From NCBI GenBank assembly GCA_007116765.1, contig SKHV01000343.1, positions 1 to 9,666 of the forward strand: DNA of 9,666 bases. The letters run 5' to 3'. Shown here in pieces: positions 5,663-9,666 of the stretch (the stretch's first letter is position 1; each line of letters starts with the position of its first letter). Below the pieces are notes generated by a model, which ran no database searches, had not been told where the DNA came from, and saw only the letters and a list, made by a program, of their open reading frames with translations. Both the position numbers and the translations under genes were made by a program. Origin of the DNA: Prolixibacteraceae bacterium. Its GTDB lineage: Bacteria; Bacteroidota; Bacteroidia; Bacteroidales; Prolixibacteraceae.

Positions 5663-7138
5663 TTAATATGCAATGGCGTATATCACTCTTTTATTCGAAG
5701 GTTTTCCCGAATAAATGCATTTGCCTTCTTCTTCCTCGGCATCGAGTGGAATACAGCGAATAGTGGCTTTAGTTTCTTCCTTGATTTTTTGTTCGGTTTC
5801 GGAAGTTCCGTCCCAGTGTGCCGAAATAAAACCACCTTTTGCAGCCAGTATTTCTTTGAATTCTTCCCAGGTATCGGCCTTTGATGTATGCTCAGTTCTA
5901 TAGTCAAAAGCTTTTTTGTAAATCGTTTGCTGAATGTTTTCCAGTAAATTCTCCACATATTCGTCAATGCCTTCAATGTTTACCACTTCTTTGGTAAGCA
6001 AATCACGGCGGGCAAGTTCAACCGTTCCGTTTTCGAGGTCGCGCGGGCCAATGGCTAATCTTAAAGGAACACCTTTTAGTTCGTATTCGGCAAATTTCCA
6101 TCCCGGTTTTTTAGCATCGCTGCTGTCGTATTTAACCGAAATGCCACGTGCCTTGAGTTTTCCAACTATTTCATCAACCTTAGCCGATATAGCCGACAAT
6201 TGCTCATCGTTTTTATAAATTGGCACAATAACTACCTGAAAAGGTGCAAGCTTTGGAGGCAATACCAGTCCGTTATCGTCGGAGTGAGCCATAACGAGTG
6301 CTCCCATTAAACGGGTTGAAACGCCCCACGATGTAGCCCATACATGTTCGAGTTTGCCTTCCTTGTTGGCAAATTGCACGTCGAAAGCTTTTGCAAAATT
6401 CTGCCCCAAGAAGTGAGAAGTTCCAGATTGCAAGGCTTTCCCATCCTGCATCAGTGCTTCAATGGTAAGAGTATCAAGAGCGCCCGCAAAACGTTCGTTC
6501 TCCGACTTATGTCCTTTGATAACAGGCATGGCCATAAAGTTTTCAGCAAAATCGGCATACACGTTCACCATTTTAAAAGTTTCTTCAAGAGCTTCTTCTT
6601 TGGTCGCATGTGCAGTGTGCCCCTCTTGCCAAAGGAATTCGGCAGTGCGCAAAAACAAACGCGTACGCATTTCCCAGCGCACCACGTTAGCCCACTGGTT
6701 GCATAAAATGGGCAGGTCGCGCCACGATTGTATCCAGTTTTTGTAAGTATTCCAAATAATTGTTTCGGAAGTAGGCCTTACAATCAGCTCTTCTTCAAGC
6801 TTTGCAGAAGGATCAACTATCACGCCTTTACCATCGGGATCGTTTTTTAATCGATAATGAGTAACAACGGCACACTCTTTGGCAAAGCCTTCAACATGTG
6901 CAGCCTCTTTACTGAAAAACGATTTAGGTATAAAAAGCGGAAAATATGCATTCACATGACCGGTTTCTTTAAACATTCGGTCGAGTTCAGCCTGCATTTT
7001 TTCCCATATTGCATAGCCATAAGGCTTTATTACCATGCATCCGCGTACGGCCGAATTCTCGGCCAAATCGGCTTTTACAACCAAATCGTTGTACCACTGT
7101 GAATAGTTTTCACTTTTCGAAGTCAATTCCTTTGCCAT
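5663..7138 (-). CDS. proS: Prolyl-tRNA synthetase, short eukaryote/archaeal-like type
   Basis: This 491-residue class II synthetase charges tRNA-Pro with proline in the cytosol. Motif 1 is around YFPLFIPKSFF (65-75), the TSE loop is RPTSET (121-126), motif 2 is RWEMRTR...FLWQEGHTAHA (154-177), the proline-site region is SGTSHFLGQNFAKAF (238-252), and motif 3 is GVSTRLMGALVMAHSDDNGL (272-291). The anticodon-binding domain begins near FQVVIVPIY (300). Only about 95 residues lie between motifs 2 and 3, so the editing insertion of ordinary bacterial ProRS is absent. The protein ends in the conserved tyrosine of this type (IYAIAY, Y491). In the C-terminal domain only C462 and C474 remain of the four cysteines that bind zinc in many relatives. 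The start MAKELTSKSENYSQWYNDLV is typical. A hairpin lies downstream. Confidence 0.96.
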   Translation of the reverse strand: MAKELTSKSENYSQWYNDLVVKADLAENSAVRGCMVIKPYGYAIWEKMQAELDRMFKETGHVNAYFPLFIPKSFFSKEAAHVEGFAKECAVVTHYRLKNDPDGKGVIVDPSAKLEEELIVRPTSETIIWNTYKNWIQSWRDLPILCNQWANVVRWEMRTRLFLRTAEFLWQEGHTAHATKEEALEETFKMVNVYADFAENFMAMPVIKGHKSENERFAGALDTLTIEALMQDGKALQSGTSHFLGQNFAKAFDVQFANKEGKLEHVWATSWGVSTRLMGALVMAHSDDNGLVLPPKLAPFQVVIVPIYKNDEQLSAISAKVDEIVGKLKARGISVKYDSSDAKKPGWKFAEYELKGVPLRLAIGPRDLENGTVELARRDLLTKEVVNIEGIDEYVENLLENIQQTIYKKAFDYRTEHTSKADTWEEFKEILAAKGGFISAHWDGTSETEQKIKEETKATIRCIPLDAEEEEGKCIYSGKPSNKRVIYAIAY

Positions 7139-7177
7139 ATTCTGTTATTTGGTATAGTATTTGCTTATTTTATTAAT

Positions 7178-7185
7178 CAAAATTA
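7178..7185 (-). promoter_or_regulatory. Candidate -7 element for proS
   Basis: On the minus strand 7185-7178 reads TAATTTTG, matching TAnnTTTG. A TTTG lies 17 nt upstream (minus strand 7206-7203), slightly close for a -33 element. Transcription would start about 30 to 35 nt before the proS ATG. It sits in the divergent region shared with the lipoprotein gene. Confidence 0.42.
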
Positions 7186-7225
7186 AGAGTACAAAGAAAA
7201 CACAAAAAATATAAATATAAAGCCT

Positions 7226-7231
7226 AAGGAG
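7226..7231 (+). promoter_or_regulatory. Shine-Dalgarno sequence of the lipoprotein gene
   Basis: AAGGAG lies 8 nt before the ATG at 7240, which is ideal spacing. It fixes the start codon. No other gene in this window has a comparable site, as is usual in Bacteroidota, so this one stands out. Confidence 0.7.
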
Positions 7232-7239
7232 AACAAGTT

Positions 7240-8739
7240 ATGAAACGTAATCTAATAATTATCACACTGGTCGCATTAATTGCCTCCGCTTGCAGCTCAA
7301 GCCTGCAAACCAGCAGCAATTACATTGACGACTTATATTACTGGCCGGGAGACGAAGTGCCTGTTCTTAGCGATGAAGAATTAGCTCAAAATGAAGGCAA
7401 ACAGGCAGAGCAATCGACAGAAAGCTTAGTAATTATTAGCGAACTTCAGTCGGGACAAGACGGAACAAATACTTTGAACAACTACATTTATGCCGACGAT
7501 GCACCCTACTGGTTTAATGATGTGCAGGCCAATAACCTGAACAACATAAGCTCACAACAGCAAGATACAATTTATTTTGACGATGAATTTGGCGGCAACT
7601 ATCAGGTAAACAACTATTACATCGACAACAACTATTCATATGCCAACCGCATACGTCGTTTCCATAATCCCTATTATTACGACCCATTTTTCTACGATCC
7701 ATACTGGAGCATGTCGTTCAACTGGGGATGGGGAAGCTACCCATATTATGCACGAAGCTGGCACAGTTGGCACTTTAACCCCTGGTACAGCGGATATTAC
7801 TCACCCTACTACAGCTCGTGGCATTACGGAGGTTATTACGGATGGCATTCGCCATATTATTACCATAGACCTTACTACTCACATTACAACTATTACCAAG
7901 GCACAAATAGGCAAAAAGATTATTATACCGGCGAACGTCGTTCAAGCAGGCCTAATACAGTTTATGCAGGTGGTAGCACTGCACTTACAAGTGCGAATCC
8001 AAGCAATTCTCGTTCGGGTGGCGAAGTAGTGAACAAATCGGCAGCAACCGGCAATCGCAGAAGTGTGGTAAACGACAATACTGTAGCTTCGGCTCAAAAA
8101 TCGACCACTACACGCACACCCCAAAGCCAGGATGTGCATACCGAAATGCGTCGCACTACCGGCACCACAGCCACAAGAAGTAATGCGACTACACCCGGAC
8201 AAGCAGGAACTGCCACACGTCAGGCTCCTGCACAATCAGGCAACAGGGCAGCTTATACTCCGAGCTACAACGTACCTCGAACCAATACCAGAGCAACCTA
8301 TAACCGCAGTACAGCACCTACTTCGGGCAGAACTACGGCTACACAGGCACAACCCGCTACAACAACCCGTAGCAGCTCAAGCACATATCGCATACCCTCA
8401 ACCAGTGCAACAAAAAGCACAAACTACAATACAGGCACTGCACAACCGGCCACACGCGGCAGTAGTCCGGCTGTGCGTACCAGCCCAAATCAAAGCCGAA
8501 GTGTAACTACCCAACCGAGAACACAATCAAGTTCATCAACACGTAGTAACGTTTCAACTACACGTTCGTCGAGCTCAAGCGATTCTCGTTCATACACTCC
8601 CAGCCGAAGTAACACAAACTCAAGTTCACGCTCCTATACACCTAGTAGCAACAACTCAAGTTCACGCTCTGCGCCAAGCAGCAGTGGAGGAGGCAGCACA
8701 CGTTCGGGCGGTTCTAGTTCATCGGGCAACAGACGTTAA
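7240..8739 (+). CDS. Low-complexity lipoprotein with aromatic-rich core, function unknown
   Basis: I do not recognise a characterised family for this 499-residue protein. It begins with a lipoprotein signal (MKRNLIIITLVALIASAC, lipid on C18; the -3 residue is alanine, so the lipobox is slightly off consensus). Three parts follow. Residues 19-136 are acidic, with about 20 Asp/Glu and almost no Lys/Arg, and contain YYWPGDEVPVLSDEE. Residues 141-220 are extremely aromatic: 24 Tyr, 8 Trp, 5 Phe and 7 His in 80 residues, in runs such as NPYYYDPFFYDPYW. Residues 231-499 are Ser/Thr/Asn/Arg-rich, probably disordered and basic, with about 31 Arg and 3 Lys against 6 acids. Short repeats appear near the end (SRSYTPS twice; a 17-bp DNA repeat 36 nt apart). 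The Shine-Dalgarno site implies strong expression. An OmpP1-like gene follows after 71 nt. An envelope-anchored structural or adhesive role is only a guess. Confidence 0.82.
   Translation: MKRNLIIITLVALIASACSSSLQTSSNYIDDLYYWPGDEVPVLSDEELAQNEGKQAEQSTESLVIISELQSGQDGTNTLNNYIYADDAPYWFNDVQANNLNNISSQQQDTIYFDDEFGGNYQVNNYYIDNNYSYANRIRRFHNPYYYDPFFYDPYWSMSFNWGWGSYPYYARSWHSWHFNPWYSGYYSPYYSSWHYGGYYGWHSPYYYHRPYYSHYNYYQGTNRQKDYYTGERRSSRPNTVYAGGSTALTSANPSNSRSGGEVVNKSAATGNRRSVVNDNTVASAQKSTTTRTPQSQDVHTEMRRTTGTTATRSNATTPGQAGTATRQAPAQSGNRAAYTPSYNVPRTNTRATYNRSTAPTSGRTTATQAQPATTTRSSSSTYRIPSTSATKSTNYNTGTAQPATRGSSPAVRTSPNQSRSVTTQPRTQSSSSTRSNVSTTRSSSSSDSRSYTPSRSNTNSSSRSYTPSSNNSSSRSAPSSSGGGSTRSGGSSSSGNRR
8617..8669 (+). 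repeat. 17-bp direct repeat inside the lipoprotein tail
   Basis: The 17-mer AACTCAAGTTCACGCTC occurs at 8617-8633 and again at 8653-8669, exactly 36 nt (12 codons) apart and in frame. It encodes NSSSRS each time. Together with an earlier SRSYTPS at about residues 449-455, this shows the tail grew at least partly by short in-frame duplication. Confidence 0.8.
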
Positions 8740-8761
8740 TTTAAAATTGAAGTTAATTTAA
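8735..8761. repeat. 10-bp direct repeat at the end of the lipoprotein gene
   Basis: GTTAATTTAA is found at 8735-8744, including the stop codon of the lipoprotein gene, and again at 8752-8761. The period is 17 nt. It could be a chance repeat in AT-rich DNA or a small duplication; I see no regulatory logic. Confidence 0.4.
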
Positions 8762-8810
8762 CCAAACACATATTTTTTATCAGATATTCATTGAAATAAA
8801 TACTACTGCT

Positions 8811-9666
8811 ATGAAAAAATACATATTACCTATTTTACTGGCTTTTACTGCCAACATTGCCCTGGCACAGGACTTTTTCGATGCCTTACGTTATTCACAA
8901 ACCGAATATGGAGGTACAGCACGATCCATTGGAATGGGAAGTGCCTTTGGAGCACTCGGAAGTGACTTTGTTTCGGCCAGTATTAACCCCGCAGGCTTAG
9001 GTTTTTACCGCTCAGGTGAATTTACTGTTTCTCCTACCCTTAACATCAATCAAAATGAGGCTTTATATCTGGGCAATACCGAGATTAACGACAAATACAA
9101 ATTTATTTTCAACAACCTAAGTTACGTGGGTACAGTAAACACCGGCAATCAATCGGGTATTGTAAGTGTTAGTTTTGGCGTGGGCTTCAACCGCTTGAAA
9201 AATTTTCATTCTAATGCTTACATACAAGGCTTTAATGCAAATACTACCTTGCTGAACTATTTTACAGATTACGCCAATATTGTGAACGACCCAAATTCAC
9301 TCAATTATCATTACGAAGGAATGGCATGGAACACTTGGCTGATTGAAGAAGATCCCGACCTGTTTGTGTTAGAAGGAATTTATTTCAACGACCTGACAAA
9401 TTACGAATCGTACGATTTGGTTGACGAGAATAACAATGTAGTGGGAATTGGCTACGAAGCGATTGGTGTAAAACCTCACCAACAAAAAAGCATGATTAAC
9501 CAAAGTGGTCGTATTGATGAATATTCATTCAGCGTGGGTATGAATGCCGGCCATAAGTTTTATATGGGAGCATCGCTTGGCTTGGTCGATCTTCAATTTT
9601 CACAAGATGTAATGTATTCTGAAACTGACAACAACAACCACAGCGATTATCTAAGAAGTTACTCAC
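8811..9666 (+). CDS. OmpP1/FadL-like outer membrane protein, N-terminal 285 residues (partial)
   Basis: The frame is open from ATG 8811 to the window edge with no stop. It begins with a signal peptide (MKKYILPILLAFTANIALA, cleavage likely before Q20). The mature N-terminus has the Bacteroidota OmpP1/FadL hallmark: DALRYSQTEYGGTARSIGMG (about 24-43) followed by AFGALGSDFVSASINPAGLG and FYRSGEF. This is the inward N-terminal plug and first strand of a 14-strand barrel, often annotated as a hemin receptor or hydrophobic-compound transporter without direct proof. Later segments alternate short polar and aromatic strands (IVSVSFGVGFNRL; EYSFSVGMNAGHKFYMGASLGL), as expected of a barrel. The start has no Shine-Dalgarno sequence and the 71-nt gap to the lipoprotein gene contains no TTTG, so transcription from the lipoprotein promoter is likely. 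The substrate is unknown. Confidence 0.85.
   Translation, partial: MKKYILPILLAFTANIALAQDFFDALRYSQTEYGGTARSIGMGSAFGALGSDFVSASINPAGLGFYRSGEFTVSPTLNINQNEALYLGNTEINDKYKFIFNNLSYVGTVNTGNQSGIVSVSFGVGFNRLKNFHSNAYIQGFNANTTLLNYFTDYANIVNDPNSLNYHYEGMAWNTWLIEEDPDLFVLEGIYFNDLTNYESYDLVDENNNVVGIGYEAIGVKPHQQKSMINQSGRIDEYSFSVGMNAGHKFYMGASLGLVDLQFSQDVMYSETDNNNHSDYLRSYS

Noticed and set aside
6344..6746. Plus-strand open frames of 94 to 120 codons opposite proS.
   Set aside because: They are antisense shadows of a strongly conserved gene, with no ribosome site and no known-protein features.
7145..7185. TTTG motifs upstream of the lipoprotein gene as a plus-strand promoter.
   Set aside because: TTTG occurs at 7148-7151 and 7160-7163, but neither is followed at the right distance by a TAnnTTTG box, so I could not define the promoter.
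7640..8506. Several long alternative frames on both strands across the lipoprotein gene.
   Set aside because: They are by-products of the biased codon composition of the low-complexity gene; none has a recognisable motif or start context.
8440..8710. Short repeats in the lipoprotein tail that might suggest a CRISPR or other array.
   Set aside because: The repeats are few, in frame and inside a continuous coding sequence; they encode Ser/Arg-rich peptide units.

Overview
The window reads as an ordinary chromosomal stretch of a Bacteroidota bacterium, probably from the Bacteroidales/Marinilabiliales side of the phylum. Supporting signs are several promoter-like boxes of the Bacteroidota form (TTTG and TAnnTTTG), an almost complete absence of Shine-Dalgarno sequences, a compact eukaryote/archaeal-type prolyl-tRNA synthetase, a short PabB/PabC pair of the kind found in this phylum, and an OmpP1/FadL-like outer membrane protein with the typical N-terminal motif. 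Base composition is moderately AT-rich and even throughout. I see no insertion sequences, prophage genes, CRISPR arrays or other signs of recent transfer. All complete genes look intact.

Left part (1-2967): the 3' end of folB (dihydroneopterin aldolase), then a tRNA-Cys(GCA) with a well-formed promoter upstream and a strong intrinsic terminator downstream, then pepD (M20C dipeptidase). Convergent to pepD, on the minus strand, lie a small Bfd-type [2Fe-2S] protein and an HD-domain phosphohydrolase.

Middle part (3133-7138): a two-gene p-aminobenzoate unit, pabB and pabC, overlapping by 17 nt and so probably translationally coupled. PabB makes 4-amino-4-deoxychorismate and PabC converts it to p-aminobenzoate for folate. 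With folB at the left edge, the window holds genes for both the pterin and the pABA halves of folate synthesis, but in separate transcription units. pabC ends 4 bp from an AraC-family regulator on the opposite strand. Next comes proS, also on the minus strand, separated from the regulator by a hairpin that probably ends the proS transcript.

Right part (7240-9666): a plus-strand pair that runs divergently from proS. The first gene is a 499-aa lipoprotein with three contrasting sections: an acidic N-terminal part, a Tyr/Trp/His-rich middle and a basic Ser/Thr/Arg tail. The second is the first 285 residues of an OmpP1/FadL-like beta-barrel protein, cut by the window edge. They are probably one operon making cell-envelope proteins. 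The lipoprotein is the least explained gene here and the best candidate for something not yet described. The rest is recognisable core metabolism.
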